From: Candidatus Nanopelagicales bacterium
GTDB taxonomy: Bacteria > Actinomycetota > Actinomycetes > S36-B12 > CAIYMF01
Assembly (NCBI GenBank): GCA_017848795.1
Contig: JAFIHG010000057.1
Coordinates: 1 to 59,662 of the forward strand
Reading direction: 5' to 3'
Length of the DNA: 59,662 nucleotides
A program made the translations under genes and the position numbers. Positions 16,720-25,118 of the stretch are shown in pieces; the first letter of the stretch is position 1, and each line of letters begins with the position of its first letter. The notes below the pieces were generated by a model. It had not been told where the DNA came from, made no database searches, and saw nothing but the letters and a program-made list of their open reading frames with translations.

Positions 16720-19700
16720 GTGACCCGTTTCCGCCTGCACCGCGCCGGGATCCTCAACGTCTGGCAGTACGACGACCAGACCTTCGAGCTGGGCGAGGGC
16801 CGGATGCTGTTGCGCGGCACGAACGGGGCCGGCAAGTCCAAGACGCTCGAGCTGTTGCTGCCGTACTGCCTCGACGGCGACAACGCCCGCATGAACGCCA
16901 GCGGCACCGCGAACTCGTTGCTGTGGTTGATGTTCGACGGGTACGACGACACGCTGCGGGTCGGCTACGTGTGGGTGGAGCTGGTGCGCCGTGACGAGGA
17001 CGGCACGGCGGAGTACCTCACCTGCGGGATCGGCCTGCGCGGCTCGCAGAGCGCCAAGCACGTGAAGAAGTGGATGTTCACCACCTCGCGCCGGGTCGGG
17101 GTGGATCTCGACCTCGAGGGTCCCGACGGGCCGCTGGGGGAGAGCGCCCTGGGCGAGCGGCTCGGCGCCGATGGGCAGGTGTTCCAGACGGTCCGCGACT
17201 ACCGCGCGCACGTCGGGCGCAGGCTGTTCGGCCTCGACCCGGCGCGCTACGACGACCTGCTGCGCCTGTTGTACTGGCTGCGCCGCCCGCAGGTGGGAGA
17301 GGAGATCGAACCGCAGAAGCTCGCCGACCAGCTCGCCCAGTCGCTGCCGGAGATCGACCCGGAGGAGATCGAGAAGGCGGGCAACACCCTCGACGCGCTG
17401 GCCGAGCACGGTGAGCGACTGGAACGCACCCGGGCGGCCCGCGACGCGGTCGCGACGGCACTGGGCACCTACCGGCGCTACGCCCGACAGGCGGTACGCG
17501 CCCGGTCGGCGGCACTCGTGGAGGCGGCGGACCGCGACCGTACGCTCGCCCGTGAGGTACGCCGGTCGGGCACCCGCGTCGCGGAGCTCGACGCCGACCT
17601 CGAGCGGACGCGCACCGATCGCCGGGCGCACGGTGATCGTGCCGAAGCGGCCCGCGCCCGGCTCGCGGCGCTCGGCACGACCCCGGACGAGAAGCGCCTG
17701 GACGACCTGCGTACCAGCGCCGAGGACGGGAAGCGTTCCGTGGAGCGGCAGCGCGAGGCGCTCGCGCGCGCAGCGGCCGCGCTGGCGCGTGCCGAGTCCG
17801 CCGAGGCGAGCCTGCTCCGCTCCGCGCTGGACGCCGCCGCTGACCGGGACGGTGAGGCGGGCCGGATCGCCACCGCCGTCGCTGAGCACTCCCTCGTCCT
17901 CCCGGCGGGATTCGCAGGCGACGGTGCGGCAGCGGCGGCGTTCGGCGCACAGGAGCCCGAGCAGGCCGTCACGGTGTGGCTCGACGCGCACGGCGCCGCG
18001 GTCGTGACGCTCGCGACGGAGGTGACGGCCCGGCGCGCGGTGGTGGAGCAGGTCCGCGGGCTCGCCCGTGAGCACGCCGACGCGCAGCGCCAGGCTGATC
18101 AGGCGAGCGCCACGGCGGAGGACGCCGCCGCCCGTGCGGACGACCAGCGCGCCCGGCACCGCGCAGCCGTGGTCGACGGCGAGCGGACAGCACGGAACTG
18201 GCAGGACGCGGTGCGCGGCTGGGCCGGACGACCCGAGGCGCTCGAGCTGCCTGCCGTGGCTGCCCTGCTCGCGGTCCCCGCGAGCGAGCTCGGCGATGCC
18301 GAACCCGGTGCGCTGGCAGACGAGGCAGCTGCGCAGGCGGTGCCGGAGCTCGACCGGCGCAAGGCGGTGGAAGCGGGCGCGCGGTTGGCGCTGGAGCAGT
18401 CCAGCAGGGACCTGGCGCAGACGCGGGCCGTCCTGGAGACGGTGCGGGCCGAACGCGATCCGGCCCCGCCGGCGGCGCAGCTGCTACGCCGCCGCGACCA
18501 GACCGCGCTGCCCGGCATGCCGTTCTGGCGTGCCGTCGACTTCCGCGCCGGCGTGGGCACCGGCGAGCGGGCAGCGATCGAGGCCGCCCTGCAACAGTCC
18601 GGCCTGCTCGACGCCTGGCTCGACCCGGACGGCACCGTCCGGGGCGCGCACGAGGTGGTGCTCGTCGCCGGCGCCGCCGCGGCGGGCGACTCGCTCGCCG
18701 ACGTGCTGGTGGCCGAGGAGTCGGCGCCGTACGCCGCCGCCGTACTGGCCGCCATCGCGCTGCGGCCCGGCAGCGACACCGGTGAGGAACCCGTATCGGT
18801 CGGCACGGACGGCAGCTTCCGGGTCGGCCCGCTCGCCGGGCGGGCGGCGAAGCCCGCAGCGCAGTACGTGGGTGCCGCGGCCCGGCAGGCCGAACGGGCG
18901 CGGCGCGTCGCAGAGCTGGAAGCCCGGATCGCCGTCCTGGAGCGCGAGGTCGCCGACGCCGGCGCGCGCACCGCCGAGGCGGGCGCCGCCATCGCGGCGC
19001 TCGAGGCATGGCTGCGGTCGGTCCCGCCCACCCGTGACCTGGAGCGCGCCCGGGCCAGAGTCGGGGCGGCGTACGACGAGCTGCGCCGCCTCGAGGCGCA
19101 GGCTGCCGAACTGGAGCAGGCGGCGGTCGCGCTGCGCCAGCGGGCCGCGCTGGCCGCCCGGGCGTTGACCGACGCGGCCGGGGAGCACGCGCTGCCGACC
19201 GATGCCGACGAGCTCGAGCGGCGCGCGGGTGTGCTGCGTGTGCTCGGCAAGGACGTCACCGAGCACCGGAACCGGTTGGAGCGGTTGCTGATCCGGGCGA
19301 AAGAGCTCGCCCAGGCAGGCCGCGACGCGGCGGCCTCGCTCGCGGCGCGGGACGAGACGCAGCGGGCGCTGGAGGCTGCGACGACGGAGGCGACGACCCG
19401 GCAGGCGACGTACGAGACGGTCGCCGCAGCGCTGTCAGACACGCTCGCCGAGCTCGAAGCGAGGCGCGCGGGAGCGCGTCAGGAGCTGGCCACGGCGATC
19501 GAGGCGGAGAAGCGGCTGGGGGAGCAGGCGGAGCAGCTCTCGACCGAGCTCGGAAGCGCACGCCAGCGAGCCGCTGCGGCGCAGGCCGAACACGGGCAGC
19601 ACCAGGCGGTGCTGTCGGCACGGTGCGAGGGTGTCGCCGCGTTGCGCGACGTGCAGGGACTGCTGGCGACGGCCGCGGGCGCACTCGACGACGACACCGT

Positions 19701-20724
19701 CCGCGCGCTCGCCGCCGGCGCTCCCGACGGGCTGCTCCGGCTCGCCCGCGACTGGGCCGGTTGGGAGGGCCAGGAGTTCGACGACAACGCGCTGCTGCGG
19801 GCCGCCGAGGACCTCAAGTCCGGGCCGGCCGCGTCGTACGAGCCGGCGCTGGTCCGGGTCCACGACACCTACGCCCTGCTCGCCGAGCACGAGGGGAGGA
19901 CCGTGCCGCTCGCCGAGCTGGACGAGGTGCTGACCCGCAAGGTCGACGAGGACGAGGCGCTGCTCACCGAGCACGAGCGGCGGGCCTTCGAGGAGGTGCT
20001 GCTCGGCGCGCTCGGTGACCAGCTGCGCAGCCGGCTGCAGGAGTCGCAGGACCTGGTGACGGGGATGAACGGCCTGCTCGAAGGGGTCCGTACCTCCCAG
20101 GGCATCCGGGTCCGGCTGCGCTGGCGGCTGCGCGACGACATCCCGCCCGAGGCCCGCGAAGTCGCCACGCTCGTGGTGCGTACCGGCGCGGCGCTCACCC
20201 CCGACGAGCGCGACCGGCTCACCGCAGCGATGAGCCGGCTGGTCGACCTCGCCGCCGACGACGCGCCCGAGGACGGCTACCAGGTGCACCTGCAGCGCGC
20301 GCTCGACTACCGGACCTGGCACGGGTTCCGGGTGCAGTACGCCCGCCCGGGCACCGACTGGCAGGACCTGAACCGGCGCTCCCCGCTTTCACAGGGGGAA
20401 CAGAAAGTCGCTTGCTACCTGCCACTTTTCGCCGCTGCGGCCGCGCACTTCACCTCGGTCGCCGGTGCCGCGCCGTACGCACCGCGGTTCGTCCTGCTCG
20501 ACGACGCGTTCCCGAAGATCGACGCCCGTACGCACCCGGTGCTGTTCGGGTTGCTCGTCGACCTCGATCTGGACTTCGTGGTCACCAGCGAGCGGCTCTG
20601 GGGAGACCATCCGCAGGTCCCGCGTCTGGAGATCTACGAGGCACTGCGCAGCCCCGGCGAGCCGGGGATCGCGCACGCGCACTACAGCTGGGACGGCCGG
20701 ACCCTGCAGTCCGTCACCTCGTGA
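16720..20724 (+). CDS. jetC: Wadjet subunit JetC (TIGR02680), SMC-family ATPase
   Basis: This is a 1334-residue SMC-like motor. The N-terminal head has Walker A GTNGAGKS at residues 33-40. Residues of about 220-1100 are rich in Ala, Glu and Arg heptads and form two coiled-coil arms around a hinge-like centre near 590-720 (RAVDFRAGVGTGERAAIEAAL). The C-terminal head has the signature SPLSQGEQK near 1223 and Walker B FVLLDDAFPKIDARTH near 1257. SMC proteins of this class extrude DNA loops and detect small closed circles. GTG 16720 with GTGGAGG just upstream is preferred over an in-frame start at 16486 inside jetB. Length fits the family. Confidence 0.95.
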   Translation: MTRFRLHRAGILNVWQYDDQTFELGEGRMLLRGTNGAGKSKTLELLLPYCLDGDNARMNASGTANSLLWLMFDGYDDTLRVGYVWVELVRRDEDGTAEYLTCGIGLRGSQSAKHVKKWMFTTSRRVGVDLDLEGPDGPLGESALGERLGADGQVFQTVRDYRAHVGRRLFGLDPARYDDLLRLLYWLRRPQVGEEIEPQKLADQLAQSLPEIDPEEIEKAGNTLDALAEHGERLERTRAARDAVATALGTYRRYARQAVRARSAALVEAADRDRTLAREVRRSGTRVAELDADLERTRTDRRAHGDRAEAARARLAALGTTPDEKRLDDLRTSAEDGKRSVERQREALARAAAALARAESAEASLLRSALDAAADRDGEAGRIATAVAEHSLVLPAGFAGDGAAAAAFGAQEPEQAVTVWLDAHGAAVVTLATEVTARRAVVEQVRGLAREHADAQRQADQASATAEDAAARADDQRARHRAAVVDGERTARNWQDAVRGWAGRPEALELPAVAALLAVPASELGDAEPGALADEAAAQAVPELDRRKAVEAGARLALEQSSRDLAQTRAVLETVRAERDPAPPAAQLLRRRDQTALPGMPFWRAVDFRAGVGTGERAAIEAALQQSGLLDAWLDPDGTVRGAHEVVLVAGAAAAGDSLADVLVAEESAPYAAAVLAAIALRPGSDTGEEPVSVGTDGSFRVGPLAGRAAKPAAQYVGAAARQAERARRVAELEARIAVLEREVADAGARTAEAGAAIAALEAWLRSVPPTRDLERARARVGAAYDELRRLEAQAAELEQAAVALRQRAALAARALTDAAGEHALPTDADELERRAGVLRVLGKDVTEHRNRLERLLIRAKELAQAGRDAAASLAARDETQRALEAATTEATTRQATYETVAAALSDTLAELEARRAGARQELATAIEAEKRLGEQAEQLSTELGSARQRAAAAQAEHGQHQAVLSARCEGVAALRDVQGLLATAAGALDDDTVRALAAGAPDGLLRLARDWAGWEGQEFDDNALLRAAEDLKSGPAASYEPALVRVHDTYALLAEHEGRTVPLAELDEVLTRKVDEDEALLTEHERRAFEEVLLGALGDQLRSRLQESQDLVTGMNGLLEGVRTSQGIRVRLRWRLRDDIPPEAREVATLVVRTGAALTPDERDRLTAAMSRLVDLAADDAPEDGYQVHLQRALDYRTWHGFRVQYARPGTDWQDLNRRSPLSQGEQKVACYLPLFAAAAAHFTSVAGAAPYAPRFVLLDDAFPKIDARTHPVLFGLLVDLDLDFVVTSERLWGDHPQVPRLEIYEALRSPGEPGIAHAHYSWDGRTLQSVTS

Positions 20725-21914
20725 CCGTCCTCGATCCGGGGCTCGCCCCGGTGCTGGCGGTGCTCGCCGACCGGTTGGAGCGGCGGGGGCTCGACCCGCA
20801 CGGCCGGGTACGCGTCAGCGAGCTGAGCAGGGAGTCGCGGCACGCGCTGGGCGGCCTGCTGGGGCGACCGGTGCTCCGCGACACCGTCACCCTCGACCTG
20901 GGCGAGCTCGACGAGATCGCGCGGGAGCGGCTGCACCTCGCCGGCGGGATCGTGGAGTTGTGCGAGGACGCCCTCGGCCGGCGGTTGGTCGACCGGGTGG
21001 CGCGCCGGCGCGACCGGGCGCAGACCCGCTCGGGGTGGCACGCGCCGCTGCTGGAGATCGCCACCAGCTGGGCCGCGGCGTGGGCCGACGAGGTCGCCCG
21101 CGCCGGTCTGCTGACGCGCAGCGCGGATCCCGCGGCGACCGCGCGCCAGGCGGCGACGATCGTGACCGGGTTGGTGGGAGCGCGCGACGTGGCGCAGTCC
21201 CGGACCGAACTGGCGGCCCGCGCCGCGGGCAGCGCGCACGCACTCGACGACGGCACGATCCTCGGAGCCTGCGTGCTGCGCGCCCTGGCGCTGGACTCGG
21301 GCGAGGCCCTGCCCCGCACGCCGGCGGCCCGGCAGGAGCTCTGGGCGCAGTACGGGGTACGGACCGACCGGGTGTCGACAACCGTGCTGTCGCTGGGACT
21401 GCGTTCTCGCGCAGAAGGCAGGGTCGCCCGGTTGCTCGCGGACGCCGCAGCTGCGCGGGCGGCGGTGCACCTGACCGCCGCGGACCTCGACGAGACCGGA
21501 CCGTTGCACGCGGACGGGCCGGTGCTGGTGTGCGAGAACCCGCGGGTGCTCGAGGCGGCGTCCGAGCTCGCTTCACCGATCACGGTCGTCTGTGCCATGG
21601 GCCGCCCGACGGTCGTCGTACTGCGCCTGCTGGGGTTGCTGCGCGAGGCCGGGATCGAGTTGCGCTACCACGGTGATTTCGACTGGCCCGGCGTCGCGAT
21701 CACGGCGTCGGTCGTGGATGCGGTCGATGCCACACCGTGGCGGATGACCGCCTCGGACTACCTGGCCGGGGTGGCCCTCACCCCGACCGGTGTCCCGCTG
21801 AGCGGCGCGCCGGTCCCGACGCCGTGGGATCGCGAGCTGTCCGAGGCGATGCGCAATGTTGGCGTCGCCGTGCACGAGGAACTGCTGCTTCCCGGCCTGC
21901 TGCACCAGTGGTGA
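20721..21914 (+). CDS. jetD: Wadjet nuclease JetD (DUF2399/TIGR02679), Toprim
   Basis: This 397-residue protein has an N-terminal DUF3323-like winged-helix region and a C-terminal DUF2399 Toprim domain. VLVCENPRVLEAA near 270 supplies the catalytic Glu, and LRYHGDFDWPGVAI near 316 supplies the DxD metal site. JetD is related to the cutting subunit of topoisomerase VI and cleaves plasmids trapped by the JetABC motor. Its GTG start overlaps the jetC stop (GTGA), so it is translationally coupled. All key residues are present, so the system should be functional. Confidence 0.93.
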   Translation: MTVLDPGLAPVLAVLADRLERRGLDPHGRVRVSELSRESRHALGGLLGRPVLRDTVTLDLGELDEIARERLHLAGGIVELCEDALGRRLVDRVARRRDRAQTRSGWHAPLLEIATSWAAAWADEVARAGLLTRSADPAATARQAATIVTGLVGARDVAQSRTELAARAAGSAHALDDGTILGACVLRALALDSGEALPRTPAARQELWAQYGVRTDRVSTTVLSLGLRSRAEGRVARLLADAAAARAAVHLTAADLDETGPLHADGPVLVCENPRVLEAASELASPITVVCAMGRPTVVVLRLLGLLREAGIELRYHGDFDWPGVAITASVVDAVDATPWRMTASDYLAGVALTPTGVPLSGAPVPTPWDRELSEAMRNVGVAVHEELLLPGLLHQW

Positions 21915-22044
21915 CCCGACCGCCACGAAGTGCCGGATCGGCTTCTGGTGCATGACCGGCCCCGCCGGACTATGGAGCGGGCATCGCCCCGACGCACGCG
22001 CCGCGGGCTGGTTGGATGTGGCGACGAGCGGCGACGGAGGTCAG

Positions 22045-22482
22045 ATGATCCACCACCTGTCGATCCCGGTGACCGACACCCGGCACGTCGCCGAGGTGCT
22101 GGCCGGCCTGACCGGCGGGGTGATCACCGAGTTCGGCCCGTACCGGGACAGCTGGATCGTGTGGTTCGGCGACGCGCACGGATCGGCGATCGAGGTCTAC
22201 CCGGTCGGCACCGAGCTGTACCCGCCGCAGGACGAGGGGCAGGCGCAGTTCCGGGCGGCCGCGACGTCGTCGCCGTACGTCGCGACGCACGCCACCGTTT
22301 CGCTCGATCGCAGCGTCGAGGAGATCCAGCGCGTGGCGGCGGCGGAGGGGTGGCGCGCGGTGGTGCTGCCCCGCGGCGGGTTCGACGTCGTGGAGTTCTG
22401 GATCGAGAACCACGTCATGCTCGAGCTGATGACGCCGGAAATGACCGCCGACTACCTGGCGACCGTGCCGCGCCGCCCCTGA
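22045..22482 (+). CDS. VOC-superfamily (glyoxalase-like) protein
   Basis: This 145-residue protein begins MIHHLSIPVTDTRHVAEVLAG and shows paired beta-alpha-beta-beta-beta modules: IEVYPVGTELYP near 55 and a second half with ENHVMLELMTPEM. His and Glu residues at HHLS, IEVYP and LELM could form the metal site. The substrate is unknown. ATG 22045 follows GGAGG (22036-22040) by 4 bases. It lies 130 bases after jetD and is probably a separate unit rather than a Wadjet component. Confidence 0.8.
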   Translation: MIHHLSIPVTDTRHVAEVLAGLTGGVITEFGPYRDSWIVWFGDAHGSAIEVYPVGTELYPPQDEGQAQFRAAATSSPYVATHATVSLDRSVEEIQRVAAAEGWRAVVLPRGGFDVVEFWIENHVMLELMTPEMTADYLATVPRRP

Positions 22483-22488
22483 CGCGCT

Positions 22489-22508
22489 GGCCTCCGAGCG
22501 ACGAGGCC
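22489..22508. terminator. weak hairpin between convergent genes
   Basis: GGCCTC (22489-22494) and GAGGCC (22503-22508) form a 6-bp stem with an 8-base loop between the stops of the VOC gene and the carboxylesterase gene. There is no T-run on either side, so any terminator role is uncertain. Confidence 0.25.
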
Positions 22509-22515
22509 GCGGTGT

Positions 22516-24024
22516 TCAGCGCGGCGGCGTCGCCGGGCGCAGCGCCTGCGCCGCGGCGTACGCGCCCGACTCCTCGCGCAGCGGGAGGTCGAAGATGCGG
22601 CTGGGGCCGCTGCCATCCGGGTCCGGACTCCACCCCGGGTCGCCGCTCGAAGCGAACGCGACGAGCGCCCCGTGCACCGCGTCCGCCAACGGCTGCGGTG
22701 GCGCAGCGCCGGCGACGCGTTCGACCCCCGGTGCGGCGAGCCGGTCGAACACGAACGGCACGTCGATGCAATGTCCCGCGGTCGCGGGCCGGTCGGCGTG
22801 CCAGTCGAAGGAGTACGTCCAGGTCGGACCCGCGTTAGCGTCCGCCCCGCGGAGTGCAGCGACCCACGGGACGAGCGAGCGCAGCTCGCGGTCGGTCGCG
22901 TAGCGCCCCAGCAGCTGCGCGCTCCCGCTCACCGGGCCCGACGCCCTGCGCCAGTGCGCGAGTTCGGCGGCGCGCGCGCCGAGCAGCCGCAACAGCAACC
23001 GCCCCGGCGTACGGTCGAGCAGCCCGCCCGGGCGCAGCAGACCGGCGAGCTCGTCGCGGGTGGAGCCGAGCACCAGCGGCACGCCCGCGTTCGTGCCAGC
23101 CGCCACCGCCTGCCCGGTGCCCGTCACGACCACCTCGCCGTCGACCGTCGGCCCGAGCGGTAGTCCTTCGCGCAGCAGGCGGTGCAGGTCGCGTACCAGA
23201 CTGCCGGGCGCGGGCGCGGCGATCCGGGGCTGCAGCTCGAGCAGCCGTTCCTCGCTCAGTGCGGCGAACCCCTCGACGTCCGGCGTGACGCGGGCGAGTC
23301 GCGCCAGCCGCGCGGTACGGCGCCGCGCCGCATCCTCGGAAGGGTCCGCGAGCACGGCCGACATCGCGAACGCCCGGTGGAACAGCCCAGCGGCCGACGG
23401 GCAGCCGAGCAGCGTCAACACCGCGCCGCCGCCGGCCGACTGGCCGGCGATCGTCACCCGGGAGGGATCGCCACCGAACGCGCCGATCTCGGTCTGGACC
23501 CAGCGCAGCGCGGCGATCCAGTCGAGCACGCCGCGGTTCGCAGTCGCGCCGTCGAGCACGCCGAAACCGACGAAGCCGAGCCGGTACGAGAAGCTGACGA
23601 GCACCACCCCGTCGCGGGCGAACGCGCCGCCGTCGTACCAGGAGCTCGCCGGTGAGCCGGAGACGAAGCCGCCGCCGTGGATCCACACCACGACCGGCAG
23701 GCGCGCGGCGAGGTCCGGTGAAGGAGTCCACACGTTGACGTTCAACGTGTCCTCGCCCGGAATCGACTGCTCCGGGATCAGCGTGATCCCCGCGTCACCC
23801 CGCTGCGGCGTGGCACCGAAGCGGGTCGCGTCGAGCTCGTCCTGCCAGGCCGCTCGCGGCTGCGGCGCGCCGTACCGGAGCGCACCGACCGGAGCCTGCG
23901 CGTAGGGGATCCCTCGGAAGACCGCAATCCGCGCCGCGCCGATGTCACCGGTTTCCCACTGCCCGCGCACCTCTCCGCAGGACGTCGACACACGCGGCGG
24001 ATAAACGGAGTCCTGCTGGTGCAC
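22516..24024 (-). CDS. type B carboxylesterase
   Basis: This 502-residue alpha/beta-hydrolase has the type B family layout: FRGIPYAQAP at 37-46, EDTLNVNVW at 91-99, the oxyanion loop HGGGF at 116-120, and GQSAGG at 194-199 with nucleophile Ser196. The C-terminal third includes AGHCIDVPFVF, typical of the para-nitrobenzyl esterase group, and should carry the His. It would hydrolyse carboxylic esters. No signal peptide is visible, so it is probably cytoplasmic. It is slightly short compared with eukaryotic members but usual for bacteria. Confidence 0.92.
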   Translation of the reverse strand: MHQQDSVYPPRVSTSCGEVRGQWETGDIGAARIAVFRGIPYAQAPVGALRYGAPQPRAAWQDELDATRFGATPQRGDAGITLIPEQSIPGEDTLNVNVWTPSPDLAARLPVVVWIHGGGFVSGSPASSWYDGGAFARDGVVLVSFSYRLGFVGFGVLDGATANRGVLDWIAALRWVQTEIGAFGGDPSRVTIAGQSAGGGAVLTLLGCPSAAGLFHRAFAMSAVLADPSEDAARRRTARLARLARVTPDVEGFAALSEERLLELQPRIAAPAPGSLVRDLHRLLREGLPLGPTVDGEVVVTGTGQAVAAGTNAGVPLVLGSTRDELAGLLRPGGLLDRTPGRLLLRLLGARAAELAHWRRASGPVSGSAQLLGRYATDRELRSLVPWVAALRGADANAGPTWTYSFDWHADRPATAGHCIDVPFVFDRLAAPGVERVAGAAPPQPLADAVHGALVAFASSGDPGWSPDPDGSGPSRIFDLPLREESGAYAAAQALRPATPPR

Positions 24025-24104
24025 CGGGCCAGCATGGCAGTCGCGGTCGCGGCGACGGCGCTCGCGCGGGCGGCGGGCAGACGCCCCGTGGCTAGGGTCG
24101 GGCC

Positions 24105-24989
24105 ATGAGCGATGCCTCGCGGGTGGCCGTCTACATCGACTTCGACAACGTCGTCATCTCCCGGTACGACAGCCTGCACGGCGACGGCGCGTGGCGCGCG
24201 GACCAGGCGAGGGACCACCGCCGTTCCACCAGTTCCACGGACCCGATCGATGTCAGGCTCGCGGAAGCCGAGCTCGACCTGGGAGCGATCATCGACTACG
24301 CCGCATCGTTCGGCACGGTCGCGTTCACCCGCGCGTACGCCGACTGGTCGGTGCCGGCCAACGCGGCGTACCGGAATCCGCTGGTCAACTGGTCGGTCGA
24401 CCTGGTCCAGCTGTTCCCCGCCTCCGGTACCAAGAACGGCGCCGACATCCGGCTCGCGGTCGATGCCGTCGAGGACCTCGGCCGCCACCCGGAGATCTCG
24501 CACCTGGTCTTCGTCGCCGGCGACTCGGACTACGTGCCACTCGCGCAACGCTGCAAACGGCTGGGCCGCTACGTCGTCGGGATCGGGGTGGCCGGCTCCA
24601 CCAGCGGCGCGCTGGTGTCGGCCTGCAACGAGTTCATCGACTACGCCGAGCTGCCCGGCGTGACCCCGCCGCCGAAGAAGACCGAACCGGTCAAGAAGAC
24701 GGCCAAGAAGGCCACGAAGAAGACCAGCGCGAAACCATCGGCCACCGAATCGCCAGTGCAGGCCGACGCGACAGCGCTGCTCGTACGCGCGGTACGCGTC
24801 GGGCTGCAGAAGAGCGACGACGAGTGGGTCTACGCCTCCGGGGTCAAGAGCCAGATGCAGCGCACCAACGCGGCATTCAACGAGAAGTCGCTGGGCTTCT
24901 CGACGTTCCGCGCGTTCGTGGAGTCGCGGGCCGAGGCCGTGGAGTCCAAGGTCGACAGCAACGGCCAGCTGCTGGTACGCCTGCCCTGA
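24105..24989 (+). CDS. NYN (PIN-like) ribonuclease-type protein with OST-HTH/LOTUS domain
   Basis: This is a 294-residue protein. An NYN domain (about 5-180) has VAVYIDFDNVVIS with acidic residues, NGADIRLAVDAVEDLG near 110 and VFVAGDSDYVPLAQRCKRLG near 135; these acidic residues form the metal-dependent RNase centre. A lysine-rich linker (KKTEPVKKTAKKATKKT) follows, then a C-terminal OST-HTH/LOTUS domain (about 222-292) with LGFSTFRAFVESR, which binds RNA. The pair suggests RNA processing or decay. The start has TAGGGT at 24093-24098, 6 bases upstream, so it is leaderless. Confidence 0.9.
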   Translation: MSDASRVAVYIDFDNVVISRYDSLHGDGAWRADQARDHRRSTSSTDPIDVRLAEAELDLGAIIDYAASFGTVAFTRAYADWSVPANAAYRNPLVNWSVDLVQLFPASGTKNGADIRLAVDAVEDLGRHPEISHLVFVAGDSDYVPLAQRCKRLGRYVVGIGVAGSTSGALVSACNEFIDYAELPGVTPPPKKTEPVKKTAKKATKKTSAKPSATESPVQADATALLVRAVRVGLQKSDDEWVYASGVKSQMQRTNAAFNEKSLGFSTFRAFVESRAEAVESKVDSNGQLLVRLP

Positions 24990-25118
24990 GCCGAGCGCCG
25001 GGCGGGCGCCGGGCGGCACGTTCGGCGCGGCGACGCGCCCACGCGACCGATGACACACGCCACCCCGACGACTAACGTGCGCCTCCTGCCGCGGCAGCGG
25101 CGCTTTGGGGAGGAACTC

